DNA from: Haliclona indistincta
Lineage: Eukaryota > Porifera > Demospongiae > Haplosclerida > Chalinidae
DNA: 64,000 bases
Assembly: GCA_964017065.1 (NCBI GenBank)
Contig: OZ024786.1
Coordinates: 8,871,047 to 8,935,046, forward strand
Direction: 5' to 3'
Part shown: one piece after another, positions 31,960 to 45,675 of the stretch
Layout: each line of letters starts with the position of its first letter
Position numbering within the stretch: the stretch's first letter is position 1
Notes under the pieces: generated by a model
Databases searched by the model: none
Seen by the model: only the letters and a program-made list of their open reading frames with translations
Told to the model about the DNA's origin: nothing
Program-made: the position numbers and the translations under genes

Positions 31960-32547
31960 CAAGGGCGTATAGAGAAAGAGGGCATGCAACTGTCAATTAC
32001 TCCCGTAGGATAGCGAAATACTTATTGTTACTAAAAATAAACATCAATTAAACTCCGTATACTTTTAGTATACAGTGCATACGTCAGAGCGTATGCGGAG
32101 AGTGAAATGGCTAGTGCAGGTACACCTGTATCTAAACGGCGACGTAGTGACAGTAGTAGCTGCTCGCCCTTGTCTGTAACCGCTAGACGATTGCTTGTTG
32201 CTAAATGCGCGAGGGAAGGCACACTGGTCACGCACTCTTCAAGCTGGAGTCCATTGCACTATTCAAACACGTAGACTACAAAGGCGTCAGGAGAACACCG
32301 GCGTAGGACTGGTATGCGTCGCTGTGCCTGAGATCGCGGGACACGTTGCCTAGCCTAGGGCCCTAGGCGCGGCGTAGGTAGACTGGATCATGGATCTGAA
32401 CAATATATTATGCGTCATTTGTTACCGCCTACTTTTTTCTACGTCAGTAATTGATGGGCGTAACTTCTAATTTTAGTAACAATAAATATTTCGCTATCCT
32501 ACGGGAGTAATTGACAGTTGCATGCCCTCTTTCTCTATACGCCCTTG
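31960..32547. mobile_element. Long-TIR non-autonomous transposon, 588 bp
   Basis: Terminal inverted repeats of about 77 bp differ at one position (AAATACTTATT against AAATATTTATT). They start CAAGGGCGTATAGAG. GTGTGAC flanks both sides (31953-31959 and 32548-32554); an 8-bp reading GGTGTGAC is possible if the last G belongs to the duplication. Units A and C lack it at the same place. It sits within a few bases of the site where the pogo element entered unit A. No ORF is convincing. Confidence 0.9.
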
Positions 32548-32722
32548 GTGTGACTTATGGTTTTGTTATTACGTTTTATACGTTACGGTTGCAATCGCTG
32601 CCATGTTAGAGGTCAATCTGATCTCTGAAGGAATTGATGTCTCAGTCTGTGTGTATGCATCATTATTTTTGTATTGCTTAGCTGTGTGCTATAGTTGATC
32701 TATACTGTCTGATCATGTACAG

Positions 32723-35700
32723 GTTACTGCTCCTCCACCATCAGTACCATTGTCAGAGAAGCACAGCCAGGCAGGTCCCTGGAGTGACAACACTGACAAG
32801 GCGCCATCTGTACTCGATGCTCAACCTGAACCAGTATCCGATGAGTTCAACCTCTCTGGAGATAACATTCATGTGCCTCAAATATCACCAATAAACACTA
32901 ACTTTGGTCCCATCGGTCCACCCCTGAGACCTGTTGCTAAGCCGTCCTCTACTCCTCCTGTTGCTCAGCACTGCTTCCCTCAGAAAGCTGGTGTGCAGAC
33001 TCCCCCAGTCACCAAGAGTCCACTGCTAGGCCCTGCTCCACACGGTCTTCTCCCTGCTCCACAGCCACCTGTAGAGAAAGGTCAGTTATCAAAATTCCTG
33101 ACCTTGTGCTTCAAATTTGTCACATAGGGTTACACTTAGGTATTGTGTTGACGTGTTCTATATTTCTTCCTAGGAGCGTATTTCAGACCCATCCGTCCAG
33201 AAGAGGCTGATCAACCCAGTGTACCCACTCACATACCCACTCCTCTGCGAGGATCACGGACACCTCTTCTAGCTACACCAACTGGTTACCATCCTCCAGT
33301 CATGTCCCACCCACGGCCACCACCTCCTCCTCCACCACCACCAGCTCACGGTCACTATGGTAACCCGTCATCTTACTCAAGACCATGGTCTGACTCTGGT
33401 GGGTGCAACACATTATTATTATAATATTATACATGTAGTAGTAGCTCTCTGTGTATTACTGAGGCTTTCATTGGAGTGCTTGGGTGCTTGGTATATGCGA
33501 TTATGCTTGGGGTTTGGTATGCCCTTTTGATTTTATTTCATTGAGCTGGTGAAGGCTCAATTGCACACAAGTACATGTACGTCACTTTGTTTCCAATTTT
33601 TCCCTTTTATAGTTCCACTCACACACTCTCCTCTGTCCAAGGCAGTCTCTAAGCCAGCCAGTCCCTATCAAGACCCTGGGGACAGGATCAGTCCCAGCAG
33701 GAGCCCATTACAGATACAGCAGGGATTGTTCTCTAAGATGTACCCACCAGGCAATGTGCCTGGCGGTAGCACATTCAACCCTAATGCTCCATCGTTCATA
33801 CCAATGGCTCTACAACAGATACCACCTCCTCTTGTTAGTATAAATGACATAACTAATACAGACTGATTGTATATTACGATCGTTGCGAAATGGAGACTTT
33901 ATTTCGTCTCCTACTGTAGCATACATGTATTTTGAAAGCCTCTACAGCATAATAGGTTTACATGTGTGATGTCACTGTTTGTCTGTAGGGTGCTACCATG
34001 ATGAACCAGCCTCCTCCACCACCTCCCATGACAACCAGCTCTATCCTCGGCAACCCACCACCCAATCTAATGATTAACTTTCCCATGCAGGTCAGCTCTT
34101 CTCTGCTCGGCACTGCTCCTCAGATGCACAGTCCCGGCTCCTTCACTCCTGGGAGAGTGGTTCCCTCGCCAGCTGTAGCCACACCTCCTCAGCCGCCCCC
34201 TCCTCCACCCCCTCCCTCTGGCCCTCCTTTACTCGGGAACCAGCCGTCCATCTTGGGCAACCCTCCGCCTCCTTTCCAGTATATTCCCATGATGCCTCAG
34301 AGCATGGGCCCGGTACCAACCAATCGACCTCAGAACTCATCGGGTTTCTCTGGACACCAGTTTGACTCTGCCATGCCTGGTCCTGTCCACTTGGGACCTG
34401 GAGCAGGCTACAGCCAGCCAGGTGGACCAATTGGTCAGCCCTTCCCACCTACCCCTCAGCAGATTATCACGACTAGAGACCAGTTTAGTGCTTCAGGAGG
34501 TGAACAGTATGCTAACACACTCATTCATGCTCCACCCGGCCTGATGGCTGTCAAGCAGGAGAACCATGGTGCCTTTAGTGTGTACCCGATGGGGAAGATG
34601 GAGACAGCAGCAGCTTCAGCTGTTAGTAGCTCATGGCCGCAATACACTAACACAGGTACACACACTAGTACTTGGAATTTTTGTTTCGTAAATGTAGAAA
34701 TTTTCGCAGTAGCTTTGTAATGTTCGAATTTTATGGATGAGCATATGCAATGCAGCTCTGTTGTGTTTTGGTGTTACGCTGCTTTTTGTGTTATCCTCAT
34801 TGCATTGCTGTTTTTCTCTCAAATTTGACTTCACATTTTGTCTTCTTCTTTGTAGGAGAGCCCACATGTGTTGCTGTGACCATGAGTGACCTAGCCACTC
34901 AGGCCTTCTCCTTTCCTCCTCCCACTGCTGACCCTGACTTGCTATTGATGGGCGGTGACCATTCCATCACCACTACCTCAGCTCCACACTCTGCTAGACT
35001 ACCTAGTGATTCAGGCTTCTCCATGCTACCATCTGGTTAGTAGACAATCAACAAGCACGATTAAAGTTTCTTTTTTGTATTTGCACAAAAATTGTATCAC
35101 TGTATATCTATTATCGTTTGATCTGATTGCCCAAAACTACCTCGCTTGAAATGCTCTTAGTGTAATAGCCTAGTACAACAAGAGTGCTTTAATGTCAAGC
35201 AATCTGATCGTATGACAGTCGCCGTTTTGAAAGTGCGAACGATTGTTGTACAATATGAAACTGAACTTTGTCCTTTACTGTAGTTACACTGACTTACAAA
35301 TAATTTATTTTTCTAGTATCGAATGTATGGAGCTACTCTCTTGGAGGAGATGACTCGGATTGGACTAAACCATCTTCTGATAAAGCCTCCTCACTGGACT
35401 GGCCCCTGCCGTCTGCCTCATCTCATCTTCCTCAGTCGTCCTCTCAAGGCATGATGGGAGAGCGACGACCTGTGGGTGGTGGTGATCCCATGCTACAGTC
35501 ACCTCAAGATGACCTTGGCACTCTCCTCGAGGGGATGGGACTAGGAATGTACCATCAACTGTTCATTGTAAGTTGCTAACAGAACCATAGTACTTGCTTG
35601 CGTACTCCATTATGCCACAGCAATGTTCATTCAGATATTGTGTACTTTTCTATTCACTTGTGTTGTCTAATGTAGAAAAATGAAATTGATCTTCGAGCAT

Positions 35701-36439
35701 TGTTGCTAATGGGGAAAAATGACTTTGCTGAAATAGGAATTCCACAGGTTTGTCAATGTGTCAGTGCTGTAGTACATGTATCATGTGTTTTGTTTCTTGG
35801 TTTTAGAGTTTATCAGCTCAGTTGCTTGATGCTATCAGAAATCGTGTGTCCGATGGTGTTCGAGAGGCTCGGACAGGTCTAGAGACAACTAGTAGTGAAC
35901 ATGAGGAGAAAGCCAGTGAGGCCTCTGATGATACCGCTCTCTCTACTGCTTCAGCTGTTGATCAGTTTAATACAAATCTCAGGTTAGACCATATGTCAAT
36001 GTAATTCTGCAATTTGATTGGTCAGCCAGAGCTGAGTAGAACACTGCTGAGTTTACTTTAATTAACCACATTACAACAAAATGGCATCATAAAACGGGCT
36101 GTCACTATACAGCCATTGTTCGAAAACAGGTTGTCGCTTGATTCTGTGAACTTCTTTAGGTTCTCTACTACCCCGAGCGCTTCATTTGCTTAAGCATACA
36201 TATGGTCTAAACACCTCAGAAGATATTTTTTGGTGTCTAAGAAAACGTGTTATTTCTGCTTTGATTGTGGCGTTGCAAGAATTCTTCAAATCGCTATGCA
36301 CACATTTAAGCCTCTCTCACAAGCCAATGAATGTGAATTAATTTTTTTCCTTCCTCCCTCTCTCTCTCTCTCTCTCTCCCTCCCTCCCTCTGTCCCTCTC
36401 TCTCTCTCTCTCTCTCTCTCCCTCTCTCCCTTCCTCTCT

Positions 36440-36519
<80 letters not shown>

Positions 36520-36580
36520 CCTTCCTCTCTCCCACCCTCCCTCCCTGCAGGTGATAATGACCAGCATCAAGTCAGTCTAG
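32723..36580 (+). CDS. Proline-rich SAM-domain protein, unit B' (open copy)
   Basis: Exons: 32723-33080, 33174-33398, 33613-33833, 33989-34655, 34856-35035, 35317-35567, 35676-35747, 35807-35982, perhaps a short last exon after the CT tract at 36551. Phases agree at every junction (about 716 residues). The first exon starts at an acceptor (TGTACAG|GTTACTG), so an upstream exon with the start codon is expected but not found. Most of the chain is Pro/Ser-rich with polyproline runs (PPPPPPPP, QPPPPPPM) that could bind SH3, WW or EVH1 domains. A SAM domain lies near residues 614-680 (LLEGMGLGMYHQLF, NEIDLRALLLMGKNDF, LLDAIRNRV), most like SAMs of the BICC1/ANKS type. The end is uncertain: reading on past 35982 gives a stop within seven codons. 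Confidence 0.75.
36348..36548. repeat. (CT)n tract, ~200 nt, unit B'
   Basis: The longest of the four polypyrimidine tracts before the CCCTGCAG acceptor of the SAM gene. It consists of CT with CCCT interruptions. Confidence 0.9.
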
Positions 36581-37099
36581 CTAGCTCTCTTCATTCCGAT
36601 ACTGATTCATGCTGATTGTACCATGTCATTATGAACTCACTACACTCTCTTTAATAATAACTATACTAATACTAACCTGTACAGTACAGACATGTTGTAT
36701 CGTGTGTGTACTGTTACTAATTCTCTTCTGTACATGTTGCCATATGTCTCACTCTTCTCTTAAAAATTATTGTTCTGTGAAATCACTTTGAACAGCAACT
36801 GCATGTACTATTGTTGGGGTTGGTAGGCGTATAAAAATTCAGTCAATTTCTAATTCACAAATTGGTACGGCAGTTTTGCTACGCCCTTGGTGATACTAGT
36901 AAGGCAACTGCATTTTAAAACTTGCATGTACTTGAAACACATCTTCATTGTATTAGACAGTTATTTTAGAGTCAGCAGAACATTAACATGCACCAGATTG
37001 AGAACGTGCCACACCTTGTGACGTCTAATAATAGCGAAAATTTTGTTGACATAACTAGCTTGCCGTTGCTCGTTCGTGTCTTCTGCTAACCCGCTGACA

Positions 37100-40000
37100 A
37101 TGTCTGACAGTAAGCTAGTTCTGTCTGACTGTTTCTATAACTGTTAAATGTTCGTAGATATCCCAGTACCTACCATCTACCAGCTGACGGAGGAGCTGTA
37201 CTCGTTGAGCGATTGGTATTCTCTGGGTGTGGCTTTGAGAGTGCCTCCCAGTAAACTAAAGGAGATCAGGCAATCTGCTCCACAAGAGGGAATACAATAT
37301 TGGAGAATTGAATTACTACAGTATTGGCTTGACTCAACACCATCTGCTTCATGGAGGGACATCATAACAGCTCTGGAGAAGATCGATCAACACACACTGT
37401 CAGCTAGACTGAGAGAGAAGTACCACATCCCACAAACCACATCAGGTACAGTTGTGTTGTACTAGCTATATTGTATTAAAATGTTGTATGCATCTTTGCT
37501 CTGAGATGCATGGTCAGAGTCTAAATCTATACGGTATCATTATACAATTTTTAACGATGCATCCTCACCAACAACTATGTAGATGAACAGGAGACGATTG
37601 CATCAGATATCACACTAGCTATTACACCGGCTACTACTCTTCAAAGTACAAGTATGTACCACTGATATTCAAACTAAAAATTGACTGATTTCTCTTGATA
37701 GTTACATCAACTGAAGTCATAGTTCCTGTAAAGTATCGTAGAGATTTCGAAGAAATTCAAAGCAGATTCGCCCAACTTTTTGATGAAGTAGCTGACATGT
37801 TGGAGAATGAGGAATCGGTCACTCATGAACGATTAAAACGATTTGTTTCAAGATTCCCAGAGATGAATGATTCACTGGATAATGCTCACACTATCTCAGA
37901 TATCATCAATGTAATTCAAAAACACTCATCTCTTACATCATGCACGTATCTCAAAGGGGTCGCTAGACGATTCAAAATCTCTACTGTCACTGAAAAAATT
38001 GAGGAGTACTACCAGTTAGTGAGTGAATTTTGTCAGTACGAGTTGACACACCACATCTACATGAAACCATTCCTCAATGAAAAGTCAACTAACATTGCAC
38101 CTTCCACCACCATTACCTTCAAGTTGAGGTGGAATCCAAATGATAAGACACTCTCTGATATACTGGAGCTTCTCCAACTAGCCTTTGATGAGCAGAGTAT
38201 CTATGTACGCATCGTGGTAGTTAGAGGAGGGAGTGTACAAGTAATCTGCTGTGCTCCACAGTATCTAATGACCGAACTAGTGAGGCTAGCACAAAAGAAC
38301 AGGGAGCTGCTGGTGGAGAGCAGTGTCACCTACCTTAGGGTAGGAGACACTATAGTAGTGGACACCAGTGATCAGAATGAGGTGAGGATATGTTATCATA
38401 GTAACTGTGTCACTTTAGATTTTCATCATCAGATATCACTTGTGAAAGATCTTGTTCTTCAACTAACCATTGCACTTCAGTTGAAAGGTGAGTTGAAAAG
38501 TAGACTTTAAAATCATTTAGCTTTTTTTTGCAGACTGGCTAAGTGGAGGATCTGATTCTCAAGGTATGGTAATACATTGTATGTGTCTGTGTTGCAGTCA
38601 TACTGTGCACATTGATCATGAGTGTTTCCTACCCACAGCAGCTGAGGATGTGATGAAGAGTATGACACACTCCAGTGCTGTGAGTGATGGTGTTACTGAT
38701 GATGGTATAGTACATAATGGTAGTCAACATATCCAGAGTGAGAACTCCAGCTCAATACGGGAGATCACACAACAGGTGGCTGAGTATATATTGATTTATA
38801 AACCAGATGGAACCTTTCTTGTCTGGGAAAAAAGTGGGGTATCTTTTTCTGATCCATCATCATCATCAATTCTCTCACATTATATCAGTGTTGTGTGAGT
38901 AGTACATGTCACCATGGTAACTGGTATATTCATTGTTCATTGTTTGTACAGTGTCAATGGGAGGGTTGAGCATGTTCTAATCTACAAAAGAGGACACTAC
39001 TATGGATCACTCAATAAAGAAAAATTCACATCAGTTGAACACTGTGTAGCAGTTCTCTCAAGAACACGGTTTGCTATGGATAAAGGAGCAACACCAGTTA
39101 CATTGACCAATCGACTATTTCCTGACAAGTGAGCTATCAGTAATGTTGTTTGTGTTTATCACTTCTCACTATCTGCAGAGATACTCTTGCTAACCTACCA
39201 TCAGATATTCCTACTATCAAACGAGTGAGTGTGTTTATAACTAAGGCATGTCTGCACTGGTGGGCGATCCCGGGTTGAACTTGGATAGATCTAGTGTAGA
39301 TGCTGACCCTCTCCCCACCTATTGATGTGTGGGCGGACAGGGTCAGCTAGATGACTAGATTGCGTCTGCATTCTATCTGCGGGAATCGGGTTTTCGATAA
39401 TTCGGGTTCAACCCGGTTCAGCCAACCCACATACGTATTTGGGTTGAAACTGAGTTCTCTCTTGCGCCACCATGTGCACGAGCACAGATCCTCTCTGAGC
39501 ATTCAAGCGTTAGAGAAAAACGTACATTGTCAAGAAGCGCTCGTGTTAGCAATAAAAACACTACTTAGACTATGACTAACTCTACCTAGAATATTTTTAT
39601 GCTTGATTTTGAAACTTACCTTTACTTGTTTGGTATGTTCAATACGATAACCATAGTAATTCCTCAGCATTACACATTCAGTGATGTGGCATCATCACTT
39701 CCCAAGCATTACCCTCACCATGATGAGAGCACATGGCTCTGCAGACAGCTCAGTAAGGAGGAGTCAGAGAGGTTGCTGAGAGGGAGGATAGATGAGACAT
39801 TCCTAGTGAGAGCAACTGACCTGTCAGGTCCCAGTCACCTCTTCACAGTGGATATAGTGTAAGTAGCAAATACCAAACAGCATCACACTAAGGATCAAAT
39901 TAAAATTTTGTTTGCTGCCATTGTGGTTTTAGTATGTAGCCATTTTCAACACTGCTGCCCACACAGTACTATCTAGCACTGTAAAATTAATAAAAATTAT

Positions 40001-40217
40001 GGTATAATTGTTCTTCAGGGTACATAAGAAAGTGGTCAGTATAGGTGTTTATAAAGAAGATGATTGGTTGAAATTGAAAGGATCGAGAGGAAGATATGAC
40101 TCTATCAACACATTAGTGATGAGTCATGTCGCTTCATCATTTCCTTTATCAATTGATGATCATGAAGTACTAGCATATTTTCGATATCCAGTGCACTCAT
40201 CAAAGTATTATAAGTGA
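37100..40217 (+). CDS. Death domain - helical - SH2 - SH2 adaptor, copy C (type 1)
   Basis: Exons: 37100-37109, 37158-37445, 37583-37651, 37702-38381, 38433-38487, 38534-38563, 38639-38894, 38952-39128, 39179-39224, 39668-39858, 40019-40217. They total 2001 nt, the same length as copy A, with no stop. The death domain retains DWYSLGVALRVPP and ARLREKYHIP. SH2-1 reads TFLVWEKSG and starts IREITQQVAEYIL, so its first Trp is lost as well (Trp to Arg). SH2-2 keeps FLVR and DSINTLV. AATAAA at 40285. It lies 0.5 kb downstream of the B' SAM gene in the same orientation. Confidence 0.8.
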
Positions 40218-40654
40218 TTATCAACTGCTCTATCATCATGATCAATTTGTGTATGTAAGAGACTTAGCAAATATCAGTATAAGAAATAAAATTATGGTGA
40301 TCAGTAATAATTTAGCAAACTAAGAGTGTAACAGTAGAAAATTTGCATCGATCGTGTTTTATTGATGTCAGCTTGAAAGCTTGTATGTAGTGCCGGGAGA
40401 TAATCTCGAGTTCTTGCAGAGTCAAGTTTTCTACAAGAGATTTGTTTTCCCGCGTCAACCCGGAACCGTCACTTCAACTGTATTATCTATGGTTCAACGA
40501 AGGTCGTTTGTCAAGTAAACTCTCTATCCTGGTCTCACCGTTCAGTGTATGATTTCACCGTTCAGAAAATCCAAAAATAATGTCCCTGCAGTAGTTCCAA
40601 CATGCAGATACCGTTTTTTCTATTAAAACGAGTCGGAAACTTTTAACTTCCTAG

Positions 40655-40836
40655 GGCGTAATGGCTCGACCTCACTGTCATATGCATGGCACATCTCTGG
40701 ACGAGTATATACAGCTTGTTGCAAGTAGATTTGACAGGGGGGATGATTCGAGCTTTGGACTAACAGAAGCCACTGTGATCTGTCATCAGCTGGGATACAC
40801 TGGTGCTAGTAGCTACAGTAGAACAAGAGATGACAC
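40655..40836 (+). pseudogene. Decayed SRCR exon, unit C
   Basis: Third copy of the damaged exon. It has the same out-of-frame first half and intact second half with a GTGAGT donor as at 7876 and 31633. Confidence 0.85.
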
Positions 40837-41879
40837 GTGAGTAAATGCATAATAGAGTATCTGAACCTCTCTATATTGCGGACATGTATGTGCAAATGTT
40901 TTATGGAAGTGTTCCCCTATTATTGAGTAATTCTGTATAGACCCATTGCATGATATGTAGCGATGACGTGAGGTGTGTAGGGTGTGACTTATGGTTTTGT
41001 TATTACGTTTTATACGTTACGGTTGCAATCGCCGCCATGTTAGAGGTCAATCTGATCTCTGAAGGAATTGATGTCTCAGTCTGTGTGTATGCATGATTAT
41101 TTTTGTAGTGCTTAGCTGTGTGCTATAGTTGACCTATACTGTCTGATCATGTACAGGTTACTGCTCCTCCACCATCAGCACCATTGTCAGAGAAGCACAG
41201 CCAGGTAGGTCCCTGGAGTGACAACACTGACAAGGCGCCATCAGTACTCGATGCTCAACCTGAACCAGTATCCGATGAGTTCAACCTCTCTGGAGATAAC
41301 ATTCACGTGCCTCAAATATCACCAATAAACACTAACTTTGGTCCCATCGGTCCACCCCTGAGACCTGTTGCTAAGCCGTCCTCTACTCCTCCTGTAGCTC
41401 AGCACTGTTCCCCTCAGAAAGCTGGTGTGCAGACTCCCCCAGTCACCAAGAGTCCACTGCTGGGCCCTGCTCCACACGGTCTTCTCCCTGCTCCACAGTC
41501 ACCTGTAGAGAAAGGTCAGTTATCAAAAATCCTGACCTTGCTGTTCTTTGTGCTTCAAATGTGTGACATAGGGTTACACTTAGGTATTGTGTTGATGTGT
41601 TCTACATTTCTTCCTAGGAGCATATTTCAGACCCATCTGTCCAGAAGAGGCTGATCAACCCAGTGTACCCACTCACATAGCCACTCCTCTGCGAGGATCA
41701 CGGACACCTCTTCTTGCTACACCAACTGGCTACCATCCTCCAGTCATGTCCCACCCACCACCTCCTCCTCCACCACCACCAGCTCACGGTCACTATGGTA
41801 ACCCGCCATCTTACTCAAGACCATGGTCTGACTCTGGTGGGTGTAACACTTTATTATACTAGAGTTCTAATGAACACAT

Positions 41880-42479
41880 ACCCGTGCGCTGAGTTAAGAG
41901 CTAAACACGACTACTCCAGCATCACTACGACACTCACGTTACAGCTAGTCCATAGACAGCTCCAGATAAATATTGATGAAAGCAAAGCTACCATAATGCA
42001 CTAACCGTGTTCTGAGCTAAGAGCTAAACACGACTACTCCAGCATTACCGTGTGCAACACTCACTGCGTTACAGCTAGTCCATAGACAGCTCCAGATAAA
42101 TATTGATGATAGCATAGCTACCATGCATGCACTAACAGGTGATTGGCAAGAAGTGACTCTGGCGTACGGTACATGTGAGACTGAGTGAGGACATCGATAT
42201 GGATAGGAGGTAGGTTGACACACCCACAATACCGTAAAATGCTCTTACAAGGACGCGTAGCTTTAGTAAGCCATGGATTAGCCGCTCGAGCAAGGCTTGC
42301 CAGCATAGAAAACATCTTCATAGGACTATAGATTCAGTGAAGAAGCTACAAAGTGCACTTTTGTGGCGAATTTCGAGCGGTGAGACGTAAACAAGCGTGT
42401 ATTTTGTCCACACACAAACACACACACACACATATAGACGGACACAAACGCATAACCCTAGCGCATACTGCGCACGGGT
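41880..42479. mobile_element. Unclassified 600-bp insertion with ACCCGTGCGC terminal repeats
   Basis: Absent from the same intron of A, B' and E. It starts ACCCGTGCGC and ends GCGCACGGGT. Inside is a tandem duplication with a period of about 123 bp (41888 and 42011), then an (AC)n run at about 42410-42432. I found no clear target duplication and no ORF. Confidence 0.65.
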
Positions 42480-45400
42480 AAATATTATACATGTAGTAGA
42501 AGCTCTCTGTGTATTACTGAGGCTTTAATTGGAATGCTTGGTATACGAATATGCTTGGAGTTTGATATGCCTTTTTGATTGTTTTTCATTTGAGCTGGTG
42601 AAGGCTCAATTGCACACATGTACGTCACTTTGTTTCCAATTTTTCCCTTTTATAGTTCCACTCACACACTCTCCTCTGTCCAAGGCAGTCTCTAAGCCAG
42701 CCAGTCCCTATCAAGACCCTGGGGACAGGATCAGTCCCAGCAGGAGCCCATTACAGATACAGCAGGGATTTTTCTCTGAGATGTACCCACCAGGCAATGT
42801 GCCTGGCGGTAGCACATTCAACCCTAATGCTCCATCGTTCATACCAATGGCTCTACAACAGATACCACCTCCTCATGTTAGTATAAACGACACAACTAAT
42901 ACAGTACATTGTATAATACATGTACACAAGAAGTGTTTCTGAGCATGCTGTTTATTAGACCTCTTTTGTGACTGCGAAGACAATTGCTATTTTTAAAACT
43001 ACATGTGTATTGTAGTACGATCGTTGCGAAATGGAAACTTTATTTCGTCTCCTACTGTAGCATATATGTACATGGTATTTTTAAAATCCTCTACAGCATA
43101 ATAGGTTTACGTACAGCACAGTACATGTGTGATGTCACTGTTTGTCTGTAGGGTGCTGCCATGATGAACCAGCCTCCTCCACCACCTCCCATGACAACCA
43201 GCTCTATCCTCGGCAACCCACCACCCAATCTAATGATTAACTTTCCCATGCAGGTCAGCTCTTCTCTGCTCGGCACTGCTCCTCAGATGCACAGTCCCGG
43301 CTCCTTCACTCCTGGGAGAGTGGTTCCCTCGCCAGCTGTAGCCACACCTCCTCAGCCGCCCCCTCCTCCACCCCCTCCCTCTGGCCCTCCTTTACTCGGG
43401 AACCAGCCGTCCATCTTGGGCAACCCTCCGCCTCCTTTCCAGTATATTCCCATGATGCCTCAGAGCATGGGCCCGGTACCAACCAATCGACCTCAGAACT
43501 CATCGGGTTTCTCTGGACACCAGTTTGACTCTGCCATGCCTGGTCCTGTCCACTTGGGACCTGGAGCAGGCTAAAGCCAGCCAGGTGGACCAATTGGTCA
43601 GCCCTTCCCACCTACCCCTCAGCAGATTATCACGACTAGAGACCAGTTTAGTGCTTCAGGAGGTGAACAGTATGCTAACACACTCATTCATGCTCCACCC
43701 GGCCTGATGGCTGTCAACCAAGAGAACCATGGTGCCTTTAGTGTGTACCCGATGGGGAAGATGGAGACAGCAGCAGCTTCAGCTGTTAGTAGCTCATGGC
43801 CGCAATACACTAACACAGGTACACACACTAGTACTTGGAATTTTTTTGTTTTGTAAATGTTGAAATTTTCGCTGTAACTTAATAATTTTCGAATTTTATG
43901 GATGAATTGATATCAGCATATGCAATACAGCTCTGCTGTGTTTTGGTATTACGCTGCTTCTTGTGTTATCCTCATAGCATTGCTCTCAAATTTGACTTTT
44001 GACTTCACATTATGTCTTCTCCTTTGTAGGAGAGCCCACAGGTGTTGCTGTAACCATGAGTGGCCTAGCCACTCAGGCCTTCTCCTTTCCTCCTCCCACT
44101 GCTGACCCTGACTTGCTATTGATGGGCGGTGACCATTCCATCACCACTACCTCAGCTCCACACTCTGCTAGACTACCTAGTGATTCAGGCTTCTCCATGC
44201 TACCATCTGGTTAGTAGACAATCAACAAGGACAAATAAAGTTTCCTTTTCGTATTTGATACAAAATTGTATCAATTTTCTATTGTCGTTTGATCTGATTA
44301 GTGATTGCCCAAAGCTACCTCGCTTGAAATGCTCTTAGTGTAATAGCCTGGTACAACAAGAGAGCTTCAACGTCAATGTCAAGCAATCTGATCGTATGAC
44401 AGTCGCCGTTTTAAAAGTACGAACGATTGTTGTACAAATACTAAACTGAACTTTGTCCTTTACTGTAGTTACACTGACTTACAAATAATGACTTACAAAT
44501 AATTAATTTTTTTCTAGTATCGAATGTATGGAGCTACTCTCTTGGAGGAGATGACTCGGATTGGACTAAACCATCTTCTGATAAAGCCTCCTCTCTGGAC
44601 TGGCCCCTGCCGTCTGCCTCATCTCATCTTCCTCAGTCGTCCTCTCAAGGCATGATGGGAGAGCGACGACCTGTGGGTGGTGGTGATCCCATGCTACAGT
44701 CACCTCAAGATGACCTTGGCACTCTCCTCGAGGGGATGGGACTAGGAATGTATCATCAACTGTTCATTGTAAGTTGCTAACAGAACCATAGTACTTGCTT
44801 GCGTACTCCATTATGCCACAGCAATGTTCATTCAGATATTGTGTACTTTTCGATTCACTTGTGTTGTCTAATGTAGAAAAATGAAATTGATCTTCGAGCA
44901 TTGTTGCTAATGGGGAAAAATGACTTTGCTGAAATAGGAATTCCACAGGTTTGTCAATGTGTCAGTGCTGTAGTATGTATCATGTGTTTGTTTATTGGTT
45001 TTAGAGTTTATCAGCTCAGTTGCTTGATGCTATCAGAAATCGTGTGTCCGATGGTGTTCGAGAGGCTCGGACAGGTCTAGAGACAACTAGTAGTGAACAT
45101 GAGGAGAAAGCCAGTGAGGCCTCTGATGATACCGCTCTCTCTACTGCTTCAGCTGTTGATCAGTTTAATACAAATCTCAGGTTAGACCATACGTCAATGT
45201 AATTCTGCAATTTGATTGGTCAGCCAGAGGTGTTCAAGTTGAGTAGAACACTGCTGAGTTAATTACTTTAATAACCACAACAATTATGACGTCATTTAAA
45301 AGCCATCGTTCGAAAACGGACCATCACTTGATTCTGAGAAATTCTCTGGGTTCTCTACTACCCCGAGTGCTTCGTTTGCTTAGGTATGTCTAAACACCTC

Positions 45401-45540
45401 AGACGATAGTTTTTGGTGTCTAAGAAAACGTGTTATTTCTGCTTTGATTGTGGCGTTGCAAGATTTCTTCAAATCGCTATACACACAATTAAGCCTCTCT
45501 CACATGCCAATGAATGTAAATTATATTTTTTCTCTCCTAT

Positions 45541-45675
45541 TTCTTTCCTTCCTCCCTCTCTCTCTCTCTCTCTCTCTCCCCCTCCTCCCTCTCTCTCTCC
45601 CTCCCCCTCCTCCCTCTCTCTCTCCCTCCCTCCCCCTCTCTCCCTCTCTCCCTCTCTCCCTCTCTCCCTCCCTGC
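45541..45675. repeat. (CT)n/(CCCT)n tract, unit C
   Basis: About 135 nt of pyrimidine directly before CCTGCAG at the last SAM acceptor. Confidence 0.9.

Noticed and set aside
36286..36570. Antisense and sense ORFs of Arg-Glu or Ser-Leu repeats in the CT tracts
   Set aside because: They are translations of the (CT)n microsatellite, without start context or conservation.
41668..41690. Apparent TAG stop in the second SAM exon of unit C
   Set aside because: In the correct frame it reads ATA GCC, a Pro to Ala change, so it is not a nonsense codon.
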